A DNA stretch of 28,786 nucleotides, taken from NCBI GenBank assembly GCA_024641625.1, contig JAHECQ010000003.1:1-28786 (forward strand). The letters run 5' to 3'. Every line of letters starts with the position of its first letter. The stretch's first letter is position 1. The notes under the pieces are model-generated. The model saw only the letters and a program-made list of their open reading frames with translations, had not been told where the DNA came from and searched no databases. Both the position numbers and the translations under genes were made by a program. Below are positions 1 through 7,332 of this stretch, piece after piece. Origin of the DNA: Acidimicrobiales bacterium (lineage in GTDB: Bacteria > Actinomycetota > Acidimicrobiia > Acidimicrobiales > SZUA-35).

Positions 1-1
1 G

Positions 2-295
2 GTGCCGGTGGTCGCCTCGGCCGTCGGAGGTCTGCTCACCCTGGTGGAGCACGGGCGGTCCGGGTATCTGGTCGACAGTCGCAATCCAGATGACTACGCC
101 GCATGGATCGATGCAATACTTGCCGATCCGGTGTTGGCGCGTCGGTTGTCGGTCTCGGCCGCCGGAAGGGCTCGGACCTACACTTGGTCGACCTCGGCCG
201 CCCGTCTGCGTCGTCTGTACGACGACCTGTCGGCCATCGATCTGGTGCGTTGCGGCGAGTCGACGGCCATGACCGGTAGCCCAACCGTCTCGTGA
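2..295 (+). CDS. mshA: GT4-family glycosyltransferase, C-terminal fragment (probable MshA)
   Basis: Only the last 97 codons are in the window and the gene starts upstream. The fragment opens with PVVASAVGGL and continues with a hydrophobic stretch and GYLVD. This is the C-terminal nucleotide-sugar binding part of retaining GT-B glycosyltransferases of family GT4. In MshA this domain binds UDP-GlcNAc, which is transferred to inositol phosphate in the first step of mycothiol synthesis in the cytoplasm. The fragment alone would fit many GT4 enzymes. The specific call rests on the next gene, a YbjN-like protein that follows mshA in mycobacteria. Family membership is firm; the MshA assignment is moderately supported. 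Confidence 0.65.
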   Translation: MPVVASAVGGLLTLVEHGRSGYLVDSRNPDDYAAWIDAILADPVLARRLSVSAAGRARTYTWSTSAARLRRLYDDLSAIDLVRCGESTAMTGSPTVS

Positions 296-302
296 TCCTG
301 CC

Positions 303-761
303 ATGACCACGCCGTCATCTCCCGAACAGATCGAGGCGCTCGGTGGCCGGATCGACGCTTGGCTCGGCGATCAGCTGGCCGAGAATCCCGTGGTTGCGGC
401 CGTCGAGCGGGATCTGGACGGCCCCCGGTCGTGGTTCGTGCGTCTGTTGGGGCAGGAGAAGGATGTCTTCACCATTCGTCTCCATCTCGACCAGCGCACG
501 CTTGCCTATGAGACGTACGTCATGCCTGCTCCGGAGGAGAATCACGCCGCGTTCTACGAGCATCTCCTTCGGCGAAACTCCCGTTTGTACGGCGCTGCGT
601 TCGGTATCGGTGAGGAGGATGCAGTCTTTCTCCAGGGTCGAGTCGACCATCGGCTACTCGATGCGGACGAGTTCGATCGGATCCTTGGATCGATGTACGC
701 CTGGGTCGAACAGTTCTTCGGGCCTGCCCTGCGAATTGGATTTGCGTCTAAATTTCACTAA
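303..761 (+). CDS. YbjN domain-containing protein (mycobacterial Rv0487-like)
   Basis: A 152-residue soluble protein starting 7 bases after the glycosyltransferase stop, so probably cotranscribed with it. It resembles the conserved protein next to mshA in mycobacteria: WFVRLLGQEKD, then QRTL, YVMPAPEEN, a YEHLLRRN helix, and an EDAVFLQGRV strand. This is the alternating strand/helix pattern of the YbjN fold, related to type III secretion chaperone-like proteins. No catalytic residues or membrane segments are visible. The biochemical role is unknown; the family is often described as sensory or chaperone-like. The family call is good and the function is not assigned. Confidence 0.75.
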   Translation: MTTPSSPEQIEALGGRIDAWLGDQLAENPVVAAVERDLDGPRSWFVRLLGQEKDVFTIRLHLDQRTLAYETYVMPAPEENHAAFYEHLLRRNSRLYGAAFGIGEEDAVFLQGRVDHRLLDADEFDRILGSMYAWVEQFFGPALRIGFASKFH

Positions 762-885
762 CAGCGGTTGTTTACCTTTATTGCCGGTATAGCCTCAGGG
801 TTCGGGTGTGGCTGGACGCCGATGGTTTCGGGGAAGAACGTTGGCGTTCAGCCCATCCGGCGATCGCCTCGGCACGCCCACCGTG

Positions 886-891
886 TAGGTT
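886..891 (+). promoter_or_regulatory. Possible -10 element for leaderless proC transcription
   Basis: TAGGTT fits the actinobacterial TANNNT -10 pattern and ends 6 bases before the proC ATG. No convincing Shine-Dalgarno sequence lies in the 136-base gap upstream of proC. This spacing would put the transcription start at or next to the A of the start codon, as in the leaderless mRNAs common in actinobacteria. No clear -35 box is visible. The element is weak because it is short. Confidence 0.3.
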
Positions 892-897
892 GCGCAC

Positions 898-1686
898 ATG
901 AGACTCCAGCTGGTTGGTGGGGGACGGATGGGTCAAGCCCTGGCGGGCGGCCTGCTTTCCTCCGGTTGGCTTCGGCCCGGTGAACTCGCCATCGTCGAGA
1001 TCGTGCCCGAGCTGCGGGCCGAACTCGAACAACGATTCCCCGACACGGTCGTGTCGGCCGAGCACCTGCCCGAGGTCGACACCATCCTGGCGGTGAAGCC
1101 TTGGTCGATCGCCGAGGTCGCCGGTCAGCTGGTGCGTCCCGCTCGAGTGCTCTCGATTGCCGCCGGTGTCACCATTGCGGCGCTGGAGGCGGCGCTTCCT
1201 CCGGGAACCCCCGTGATCCGTGCCATGCCCAATACGCCGGCGCTCCTCGGCGTCGGCGCCTCGGCATTGGCGGGGTCGTCTGCGGCGTCGGTTGATGACA
1301 TTGTCTGGGCGACCGAGATCCTGGGCGCGGTGGGTGAGGTCGTCGAAGTGACCGAAGCGCAGCTCGATGCCGTCACGGGCCTCTCGGGCTCGGGACCTGC
1401 CTATTTCTTCCTCCTGGGCGAGGCGATGGCCGACGCAGGAGTGGGCGTCGGGCTGCCCCGGGCCACCGCAGAGCTGCTCGCCTACCAAACGATGCTCGGG
1501 TCGGCCCGCATGCTGCTCGAGTCGGGCGAGCCTGCTGCGGTGCTTCGCTCCGGTGTCACGACCCCGGCGGGAACCACGGCCGCAGGCACAGCCGAGCTCG
1601 AGCGTCACGGCGCGCGGGCTGCGTTGATTGCTGCGGTTCAAGCGGCGACCGATCGCTCCCGGGAACTCGGCCGGCCCGCGAGCTGA
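898..1686 (+). CDS. proC: Pyrroline-5-carboxylate reductase
   Basis: A 262-residue enzyme that reduces 1-pyrroline-5-carboxylate to L-proline with NAD(P)H, the last step of proline synthesis. The N-terminus MRLQLVGGGRMGQALAGGL is the Rossmann dinucleotide-binding loop. It is followed by ILAVKPW and by IRAMPNTPALLGVG. The family signature around VTGLSGSGPAYFFLLGEAM, with GVGLPRA after it, lies at about residues 160-193. The C-terminal helices carry LRSGVTTPAGTTAAG, part of the dimer and active-site region. Length is normal for the family. The ATG at 898 is the only start that gives a complete Rossmann strand. The SAM hydrolase gene begins 4 bases after the stop, suggesting joint transcription. 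Confidence 0.93.
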   Translation: MRLQLVGGGRMGQALAGGLLSSGWLRPGELAIVEIVPELRAELEQRFPDTVVSAEHLPEVDTILAVKPWSIAEVAGQLVRPARVLSIAAGVTIAALEAALPPGTPVIRAMPNTPALLGVGASALAGSSAASVDDIVWATEILGAVGEVVEVTEAQLDAVTGLSGSGPAYFFLLGEAMADAGVGVGLPRATAELLAYQTMLGSARMLLESGEPAAVLRSGVTTPAGTTAAGTAELERHGARAALIAAVQAATDRSRELGRPAS

Positions 1687-1690
1687 ACCC

Positions 1691-2590
1691 GTGGCAAACC
1701 GTTTCGACACCATCTCCTTCTTGTCCGACTACGGGTTGGACGACGAATTCGTCGGCTTGGTCAAGTCGGTCATCCGCACGGTGTCGCCCACAACCGCCGT
1801 CATCGACATCACCCACAACATCGAACCCCACGATGTTCGGGCCGGAGGTCTGGCGCTCGCCCGTTCGGTCCAGTATCTCGCCCCGGGCGTTGTGCTGGCC
1901 GTGGTCGACCCCGGCGTGGGCACCGAGCGACAGCCCGTCATGATCGAGGTCGCCGACGGCGCTGCGTATCTGGTGGGCCCCGACAACGGCCTGCTCGCCC
2001 CTGCGGTCTCGATGGTCGGTGGAGCCACGGGCGCATTCGTGCTCGACAACACCGACTACCACCTTCCTGCGCCCGGCCCCACATTCCATGGTCGCGACAT
2101 CTTCGCCCCCGTTGCCGCACATCTCTGCAACGGGGTGCCACCAACGGAGCTGGGTACTCCCATCGAGCCTGCCCGCCTCCTGCCCGGTCTGCTCCCGGTC
2201 AGCCAGTTCGAGGATGACGGCTCGATTTCGGCCGAGGTGCTCTGGATCGACCGATACGGCAATGCCCAGCTCAATGTCGATCCGGCTGACCTCGAGGCGT
2301 GGCCGGCATCGGTGTCGGTCCTTGGCGGTCGGGTGGATCGGTCGGCGTTGCGTGTCACTACCTATGCCGACATTCCCACCGGCAGCCTCGGTCTCGTCGT
2401 TGACTCCTACGGACTGGTTTCGGTGGCCGTCGATCGGGGTTCGGCCGCTTTCGAACTTGAACTTGCTCCCGGTCAGGCCGTCTCCCTGCGACCCGCCGTC
2501 GATCGGGAACCCACCAGGCAAGTGCCGGTCACCTTGAGCTCGAAGCCCACGGTCGGTGAGCGCCCGCAAGAAGGACCTACCTGCTCGTGA
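1691..2590 (+). CDS. S-adenosyl-L-methionine hydrolase (adenosine-forming), DUF62 family
   Basis: A 299-residue protein of the SAM hydroxide adenosyltransferase/chlorinase/fluorinase family, which splits SAM with water to adenosine and methionine. Motifs in order: SDYG at 12-15, DITHNIEPHDV at 39-49, VVDPGVGTER at 71-80, GPDNGLL at 96-102, and FHGRDIFAP from 132. The D-R-H triad known from archaeal members is present as Asp73, Arg80 and His133 with the expected spacing. That favours hydrolase over halogenase. The second domain carries WIDRYGNAQLNV. I chose GTG 1691 because the frame upstream of it lies inside proC and has no family similarity. The physiological role of these hydrolases is unsettled; the placement beside proC suggests no pathway. 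Confidence 0.85.
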   Translation: MANRFDTISFLSDYGLDDEFVGLVKSVIRTVSPTTAVIDITHNIEPHDVRAGGLALARSVQYLAPGVVLAVVDPGVGTERQPVMIEVADGAAYLVGPDNGLLAPAVSMVGGATGAFVLDNTDYHLPAPGPTFHGRDIFAPVAAHLCNGVPPTELGTPIEPARLLPGLLPVSQFEDDGSISAEVLWIDRYGNAQLNVDPADLEAWPASVSVLGGRVDRSALRVTTYADIPTGSLGLVVDSYGLVSVAVDRGSAAFELELAPGQAVSLRPAVDREPTRQVPVTLSSKPTVGERPQEGPTCS

Positions 2591-2676
2591 GACCGGCGAC
2601 CGTCATCACGCTCGCGCTCTTGTTGTTGGCCCTCCTCGGCGCGGGAGTGTTGCAGCTCTTCATTTTCACTCGCTGA
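2587..2676 (+). CDS. Putative 29-residue single-pass membrane peptide
   Basis: A tiny reading frame starting with GTG at 2587 and overlapping the SAM hydrolase stop by 4 bases (GTGA), the same coupling used between hemA/hemC and hemC/hemD here. Read with Met at the start it gives MRPATVITLALLLLALLGAG followed by VLQLFIFTR: a short basic N-terminus, one helix of about 20 hydrophobic residues and an Arg at the end. This suggests an N-in membrane microprotein. It could also be chance coding in GC-rich DNA. The start/stop overlap and clean hydrophobic profile are the evidence. No function is assigned. Confidence 0.45.
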   Translation: MRPATVITLALLLLALLGAGVLQLFIFTR

Positions 2677-2679
2677 GCG

Positions 2680-2697
2680 CGGCCGCCCCGACGGCCG
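2680..2697. terminator. GC-rich hairpin between convergent genes
   Basis: CGGCCG at 2680-2685 and again at 2692-2697 can pair across a 6-base loop. The hairpin lies between the end of the plus-strand proC group and the stop of the minus-strand CAP gene, where a bidirectional terminator would be expected. No T-tract follows on either strand, so intrinsic termination would be weak. CGGCCG is self-complementary and easily arises by chance in GC-rich DNA. Confidence 0.3.
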
Positions 2698-2703
2698 ATC
2701 GAT

Positions 2704-3435
2704 TCAGACCCCGGCAGCCGACACGTCGCTCAGCACGGTTGCCAGACCGACCGGCGACAGTGCACCGGCGAGGGGGGCTGCTGCGGGGGCCGCCGCCGTC
2801 GTCGGCACCGCCTCGGGGGTGACGGTCACCGGTCGGGGAGCGGCCGATGGCCGGATGCCGGTGGTTCGGCCGATGTCGGCCTCGGTGGTCGAAGTCGCGG
2901 CCGGTGCCGGTTGGGTCGTTGGCGTCGGCGGACTGGTGGTCGCAGACTCACCGAGGGCCATGAAGCGGTGCGTCGTCCACATGCGGCCCTGTTGGTCAGT
3001 GACCACGCCCACTCCCACATATCGGAATGTGGGGTCAACCAGGTTCTGGTAGTGCGCGGGGCTCGCGACGAAGGCGTCGAAGAGCTGTTGCGTGCTGTTG
3101 ATCGGAGCGACCCCGACGTTCTCCCCGAGCTTGATCCAATAGACGGTGACGCCGACGCTCAGGTCCGGCGCATGAGCCAGCGATCCGACTGCAGCCATCT
3201 GACGGGCCCAGTCCCGGGATGGGCCGACCAGCTCTTGATGTACTTCCACGCTCGGAAGGCCCTTGGACGAGCGCAGTTCGTTGATGAGGGCGACGAACTG
3301 TGCTTCGTCGTCGGTCTCGGTGGCCGACGCGCCGCGTGGAGCGACGGTGAGCAAGAGGGCTACGACGACGAGGAGCCGCCTCGCCAACCTCGATCGGCGC
3401 CGGGGGATCACGTTCGACTCGGGGTGCATTGGCAT
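2704..3435 (-). CDS. Secreted CAP-domain (SCP/PR1-like) protein
   Basis: A 243-residue exported protein. With the start at ATG 3435 the N-terminus is rich in Arg, followed by LLVVVALLLTVAP and a likely signal peptidase site after GASA (residue 38). ATG 3429 is an equally possible start. The CAP domain spans about residues 45-165: FVALINELRSSKGL, a WARQMA helix, GSLAHAP, GENVGV, and SPAHYQNLVDPTFRYVGVGV. These match the cavity-forming motifs of the cysteine-rich secretory/PR1 superfamily. About 75 residues of Pro/Thr/Ala-rich sequence follow, ending in a mildly hydrophobic tail. Bacterial CAP proteins are extracellular with mostly unknown ligands. The upstream in-frame extension to 3831 lacks coding character and runs into rex. 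Confidence 0.8.
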   Translation of the reverse strand: MPMHPESNVIPRRRSRLARRLLVVVALLLTVAPRGASATETDDEAQFVALINELRSSKGLPSVEVHQELVGPSRDWARQMAAVGSLAHAPDLSVGVTVYWIKLGENVGVAPINSTQQLFDAFVASPAHYQNLVDPTFRYVGVGVVTDQQGRMWTTHRFMALGESATTSPPTPTTQPAPAATSTTEADIGRTTGIRPSAAPRPVTVTPEAVPTTAAAPAAAPLAGALSPVGLATVLSDVSAAGV

Positions 3436-3579
3436 GAGTGGTGCATCCGTGCTTGGTGGGGGATCGGTTGATGGCGAAGTGGCTTCCGTGCAACTCTGAT
3501 GGTTCTCGGCGCTTCGTTGCGTCGACTTGAGTGATCTCCGCCGGTGGTTGCCGGGCAAGTGCCGGTCGCCTTCGGAGAG

Positions 3580-3603
3580 GCCTGGAGGAAAGGCCCTCCG
3601 GGC
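3580..3603. repeat. 9-bp inverted repeat upstream of rex
   Basis: GCCTGGAGG at 3580-3588 can pair with CCTCCGGGC at 3595-3603, with one G-T wobble and a 6-base loop. It lies in the 208-base gap between the divergent CAP and rex genes, about 26 bases before the proposed rex -10 element. It could be an operator, an mRNA hairpin of the CAP leader, or chance. It does not resemble the Rex consensus. Confidence 0.4.
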
Positions 3604-3613
3604 GCTCGTGAAC

Positions 3614-3620
3614 TTGTGAA
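3614..3620 (+). promoter_or_regulatory. Rex half-site-like sequence upstream of rex
   Basis: TTGTGAA at 3614-3620 equals one arm of the Rex operator consensus, and a second GTGAA lies just upstream at 3608-3612 in the same orientation. The inverted second arm, TTCACA, is missing at the correct distance. This is at most a degenerate autoregulatory site. Streptomyces rex is autoregulated, so the position is reasonable but the sequence support is weak. Confidence 0.25.
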
Positions 3621-3629
3621 TCGAGGCCC

Positions 3630-3635
3630 TATCAT
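3630..3635 (+). promoter_or_regulatory. Possible -10 element of the rex-hem operon
   Basis: TATCAT fits TANNNT and ends 8 bases before the rex GTG start at 3644. No Shine-Dalgarno sequence precedes that start, so leaderless transcription is plausible. A -35 element is not obvious. Confidence 0.35.
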
Positions 3636-3643
3636 TTGAGGTT

Positions 3644-4327
3644 GTGTCACACCAGATCGAGGAGGCGGGCGCCGGGATCTCCTCGGCCACGGTCAGCCGT
3701 CTCCCCGCGTACCTGCGGGCCCTCGTCGATCTGGTCTCGCTCGAGTTGTCCAGCGTCTCCTCGGACCGCCTCGCTGAGCACACCGGGACCAATCCGGCCA
3801 CGGTGCGTCGGGACTTGGCGTCGCTCGGCATCGTGGGGACTCGTGGGTTGGGCTACGACGTTCGCTACCTCATTCACGAGATCGGCCTGCTTCTGGGTGT
3901 CAGCGAGGACTGGCCGGTCGCCATTGTCGGCATCGGTAACCTCGGACGGGCTTTGGCCAACTACTCGGGGCTCTCTGCCCGTGGATTCCCGGTCCGGGCG
4001 TTGGTCGATGTCGATGACGATCTGGTGGGAACCCGCGTCGGCGAGCTCATCGTCGAGCACCTTGATCGTCTCGAACAGGTGGTACGCGAACACGGAATCG
4101 GCGTGGGAATCATCGCGACCCCGGGGAATCAAGCCCAGGCAGTGGCTGATCGATTGGTGAGCGCCGGTGTTGCCTCGTTGCTCAATTTCACCGAGACGGC
4201 GCTGGTCGTGCCGGACTCCGTCGAGGTGCGGCGAGTCGATCTCGCGACCGAATTGCAGATTCTCAGCTTCTATCAACGTCGAACCATCGCCGCGCGCGCC
4301 GGTACCGGCGTACCCTTGGTTCCGTGA
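3644..4327 (+). CDS. rex: Redox-sensing transcriptional repressor Rex
   Basis: A 227-residue NAD(H)-responsive repressor. The N-terminal winged helix (about 14-85) contains ISSATVSRLPAYLRAL, NPATVRRDLASLG and GTRGLGYDV, typical of Rex. The Rossmann domain starts with AIVGIGNLGRALANY, with Gly96, Gly98 and Gly101 forming the NADH loop. The C-terminal swapped helix region holds LLNFTETALVVPDSV and LATELQILSFYQ. Rex leaves its operators when NADH is high, releasing respiratory genes. It leads a hem cluster here just as rex-hemACD does in Streptomyces coelicolor. The GTG at 3644 gives the usual N-terminus. It probably also acts on the candidate operator at 13236-13253. Confidence 0.93.
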   Translation: MSHQIEEAGAGISSATVSRLPAYLRALVDLVSLELSSVSSDRLAEHTGTNPATVRRDLASLGIVGTRGLGYDVRYLIHEIGLLLGVSEDWPVAIVGIGNLGRALANYSGLSARGFPVRALVDVDDDLVGTRVGELIVEHLDRLEQVVREHGIGVGIIATPGNQAQAVADRLVSAGVASLLNFTETALVVPDSVEVRRVDLATELQILSFYQRRTIAARAGTGVPLVP

Positions 4328-4430
4328 CCGAAGGCACCGACATCGAGTTGGCCGCTGACGGACTCACGCGAGACACTAGGGGAACGCCGACCGCTGGTCG
4401 GCACGTCGCGGCCTTTCCGGCTGGAGTTTC

Positions 4431-5687
4431 ATGACCGTCACCGCCATTGGCCTCAATCACCGCACCGCTCCGGCCGAGGCGCTCGGCCAGATCGCACTGT
4501 CGTCCGACATCGTTCCCAAGGCGCTCGTCGAGATCCTCGCCAGCCCCTTCATCAACGAAGCGGTGGTGTTGTCGACCTGTAATCGAACCGAGATCTATGT
4601 CGACGCCGAGCGGTTCCATGAGGGCTACCAGGCAGTTCGAGAGGCGCTTTCGGTGGTTTCGGGCGTTCCGTCCGATCGTTTCGTCGACTACCTCTACGTT
4701 CATTACCACGAAGAGGCCGTCCGGCACCTGTTCGACGTGGCCGCGGGTCTCGATTCGGTCGTGTTGGGGGAACATGAGATCCTCGGTCAGGTTCGCTCGG
4801 CCTTCGACGTTGCTCGTTCTGAGTCAGCAGTCGGCCCGGCACTCAACGCGCTGTTCCAGCACGCGCTGAGCACCGGGAAGCGAGTACGTTCCGAGACCTC
4901 GATCGGCGAACACACTGCATCGTTGTCCCACGCTGCAGTCGAATTGGTGCTCGAGCGTCGACCCAGTCTGCACGGACAACGTGTGGTGTTGATCGGCGCA
5001 GGCGAGGTGGGCTCCTCGGTGGCAACCGCTCTGTCGAAGATTGCGGCAACCGCCCAGGCAGTGATCGAGCTGACCATTCTCAATCGCACACCCGAACGAG
5101 CCCACGCGATCGCCGCCGAGCTCGGTGGTCTCGCTGGTGGCCTCGACCGACTGCACAGCGCCGTGGCCTCGGCCGACATCGTGGTCTCCGCCACTGCCGC
5201 CGCCGCTCCACTGATCGGTGTCGAACACCTCGGAGATGGTCCGACGTTGCTGCTCGATCTGGCCATGCCAGGTGACATCGACCGGGCCGTCGCCTCGGAT
5301 CCCCGGGCCGAAGTGCTCGATCTCTCGTCCTTGCAGCTCTTGGCCAATCGCGGCATCGAGCGACGGACAGCCGAGATCCCCGCCGCGAGGGCGGTCATCG
5401 CCGACGGCCTCGACCGGTATCGCAGCGCCGTGCGGGCCCGTGAGGTCGAGCCACTGCTCGGATCGGTCCACCGCTGGGCCGACCAGATCCGTTCGAGTGA
5501 AGTCGACCGGTATCGGAATCGCCTTGGCGACCTGGATGCCTCCCAGGCGGCACTCGTCGAAGCGCTGACTCGCTCGCTGGTTGCCAAGTTGTTGCATGTT
5601 CCCTCTGTTGAACTTCGTGGAGCTGCCGGTACTCCCCGAGGCGATCGCCTGGCCGAGGCCACCCGCGAACTCTTCGGACTGCCGTGA
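4431..5687 (+). CDS. hemA: Glutamyl-tRNA reductase
   Basis: A 418-residue enzyme that reduces glutamyl-tRNA(Glu) to glutamate-1-semialdehyde with NADPH, the first committed step of C5-pathway tetrapyrrole synthesis. MTVTAIGLNHRTAP is the standard N-terminus. The catalytic cysteine is Cys50 in VVLSTCNRTEIY. It is followed by HLFDVAAGLDSVVLGEHEIL and QVRSAF. The NADPH domain carries VVLIGAGEVGSSVATAL, and the C-terminal dimerisation helices follow from about residue 320. A GGAG at 4423-4426 precedes the ATG by 4 bases. The 103-base gap after rex has no clear terminator, so the gene is probably in the rex operon. Heme feedback control at the N-terminus is known in enterobacteria but cannot be judged here. 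Confidence 0.95.
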   Translation: MTVTAIGLNHRTAPAEALGQIALSSDIVPKALVEILASPFINEAVVLSTCNRTEIYVDAERFHEGYQAVREALSVVSGVPSDRFVDYLYVHYHEEAVRHLFDVAAGLDSVVLGEHEILGQVRSAFDVARSESAVGPALNALFQHALSTGKRVRSETSIGEHTASLSHAAVELVLERRPSLHGQRVVLIGAGEVGSSVATALSKIAATAQAVIELTILNRTPERAHAIAAELGGLAGGLDRLHSAVASADIVVSATAAAAPLIGVEHLGDGPTLLLDLAMPGDIDRAVASDPRAEVLDLSSLQLLANRGIERRTAEIPAARAVIADGLDRYRSAVRAREVEPLLGSVHRWADQIRSSEVDRYRNRLGDLDASQAALVEALTRSLVAKLLHVPSVELRGAAGTPRGDRLAEATRELFGLP

Positions 5688-6565
5688 CCCTTCGGGTAGC
5701 GACTCGACGGAGCCCTCTCGCCCGCTGGCAAGCGCAGCACGTCATCAGCTTGCTCCGACGATTCGATCCGATGCTCGACGTCGAGATCGTCGACCTCGAC
5801 ACGGTCGCCGACCAACGAATCGATCTCCCGATCTCCGAAATCGGTGGCAAGGGCGCCTTCTGCAAGGAAGTGCAACAACTGGTCCTCGATGGACGCGCAG
5901 ACATTGCCGTGCACAGCGCCAAGGATCTTCAGGCGATCACTCCTCCGGAGTTGGTGATCGGCGCCTTTCCTCGCCGCAGCGATCCCCGAGACGCATTGGT
6001 CGGATGCCGTCTGGCCGAGCTGCCCATCGGCGGCGTGGTGGCTACGGGTTCGCAACGGCGGCGGGTGCAGCTGGCAGAACTCCGACCTGATCTGCGCTTC
6101 GCCGAGCTCCGCGGCAACATCGCCACTCGCATGGCCCGCCTCGGTGAGTTCGATGCCCTGGTCATTGCTGCCGTCGCCCTCGAGCGACTCGGTCTCGAGG
6201 CCGACATCGTCGATGTGCTCGAGCCCACGGTCATGTTGCCTCAGGTGGGGCAGGGTGCGTTGGCCGTCGAGTGCCGGGTCGATGACCAGGAGACACTCGT
6301 CGGTCTGGGTGCCGTCGATCACCGGCCCACACGGCTCGTGGTCGAGGCCGAACGCGACTTCCTGATCGAGCTCGGTGGTGACTGCGATCTCCCGGCCGGC
6401 GCCCATGCACAGCTGCGTGCGGACGGGACGCTGTCGGTCATCGGTCTGCTGGCCCATCCCTTCGATGTCGACCTCGGTGTCCGAGTCGAACGCTTCGCGT
6501 TGTCCGGCAGGCCCTCGGATCACCCGGGACGGGCGGTGGCTCAACGGCTTCGTTCCCGATTGTGA
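5684..6565 (+). CDS. hemC: Hydroxymethylbilane synthase (porphobilinogen deaminase)
   Basis: A 293-residue cytoplasmic enzyme that joins four porphobilinogens into hydroxymethylbilane. It starts with GTG at 5684 and overlaps the hemA stop by 4 bases. MTLRVATRRSPLARWQA is the family N-terminus. ISEIGGKGAFCKE and AVHSAKDLQ follow; Asp81 in the latter is the catalytic aspartate equivalent. RRRVQL and ELRGNIATRM form the substrate-binding arginine segment. The dipyrromethane cofactor attaches to Cys234 in ELGGDCDLPAGAHA, where most homologues have GGC. Length matches the family. Overlap with both neighbours suggests translational coupling. Confidence 0.95.
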   Translation: MTLRVATRRSPLARWQAQHVISLLRRFDPMLDVEIVDLDTVADQRIDLPISEIGGKGAFCKEVQQLVLDGRADIAVHSAKDLQAITPPELVIGAFPRRSDPRDALVGCRLAELPIGGVVATGSQRRRVQLAELRPDLRFAELRGNIATRMARLGEFDALVIAAVALERLGLEADIVDVLEPTVMLPQVGQGALAVECRVDDQETLVGLGAVDHRPTRLVVEAERDFLIELGGDCDLPAGAHAQLRADGTLSVIGLLAHPFDVDLGVRVERFALSGRPSDHPGRAVAQRLRSRL

Positions 6566-7323
6566 TCGCTCAGGGAAGGGCGTTGCCGCTGCTCGAGCGG
6601 CGGGTGGCCATCTACCGTTCGGCCGAGCAGTCGCAGCCCTTGGCCGATGCGGTCGCCGGTCTGGGCGCCGAACCCGTGGTCGTTCCCCTCATCGAGGTGG
6701 TCGAGCCGGCCGACGGTGGGGCAGCGCTCGACGATGCGCTGGTCGATTTGGCGGCCAGCGACTGGGTGGTGTTCACATCCGCCAATGCGGTGGCGGCGGT
6801 GGGACGTCGCAACCTCGATGGCCTGCGGCGTCATGCAGGAGTGGCGGCGGTCGGTGCGGCTACGGCTGCGGCTCTTCGCCGAGCGGGCGTCGAGGTGGCG
6901 TTCGTGCCGAGCAGGGCCACCGCGGCGACGCTTGCGACGGAACTTCCCGTGCGTCGCGGCCGCCAGGTGCTGGCCCCGTTGGCCGAACTGGCCGGGCCGG
7001 ATCTCCAGGAAGGACTGGCGAGCCGTGGATTCGACGTTCGTCGGGTCGATGCCTACCGACTTGCACCCCTCGAGGTCTCACAAGTCCAACGCCGAGCAGC
7101 GCGCTCGGCCGAGGCCGCGGTCATCACCTCTCCATCGATCGCCGATCGCTTCGTGTCCCTGGGCCTGGTCGTTCCCGGGCAGATAGTGGTCAGCATCGGC
7201 CCGCGCACCAGTGCGGCGCTCGAGGCGGCCGGTGTTCGTGGGGTCTCCGAAGCCGATCCACATGATGGGTCCGGGATCGTTGCCTGTCTTGCCGCTGCCA
7301 TGGCAGACCGACCGAGGATCTAG
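6562..7323 (+). CDS. hemD: Uroporphyrinogen-III synthase
   Basis: A 253-residue enzyme that cyclises hydroxymethylbilane to uroporphyrinogen III with inversion of ring D. It overlaps the hemC stop by 4 bases through GTG 6562. HemD sequences diverge strongly, but typical elements are visible: RVAIYRSAEQS, PVVVPLIEVVEP, DWVVFTSANAV near residue 70, VAAVGAATAAALR, a VDAYRL strand at the domain link, and AAVITSPSIADRF in the second domain. Two similar Rossmann-like lobes fit this pattern. In some actinobacteria HemD is fused to a uroporphyrinogen methyltransferase; here it stands alone. Position between hemC and hemB confirms the call. Confidence 0.9.
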   Translation: MIAQGRALPLLERRVAIYRSAEQSQPLADAVAGLGAEPVVVPLIEVVEPADGGAALDDALVDLAASDWVVFTSANAVAAVGRRNLDGLRRHAGVAAVGAATAAALRRAGVEVAFVPSRATAATLATELPVRRGRQVLAPLAELAGPDLQEGLASRGFDVRRVDAYRLAPLEVSQVQRRAARSAEAAVITSPSIADRFVSLGLVVPGQIVVSIGPRTSAALEAAGVRGVSEADPHDGSGIVACLAAAMADRPRI

Positions 7324-7332
7324 CCTGCCGAT

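Noticed and set aside
1628..1690. Longer SAM hydrolase starting inside proC
   Set aside because: The extra 21 residues are an out-of-frame reading of proC; GTG 1691 directly precedes the conserved family N-terminus.
778..2569. Two long minus-strand frames over proC and the SAM hydrolase
   Set aside because: Both are shadows of firmly identified plus-strand genes and have no domain signature.
3436..3831. N-terminal extension of the CAP protein up to 3831
   Set aside because: It would overlap the start of rex, has no coding character, and places a clear signal peptide in the middle of the protein.
4787..6544. A 585-codon open frame on the minus strand across hemA and hemC
   Set aside because: Antisense to two well-identified genes; composition is rich in Arg, Ser and Gly with no recognisable family. 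Long antisense frames are expected in GC-rich DNA.
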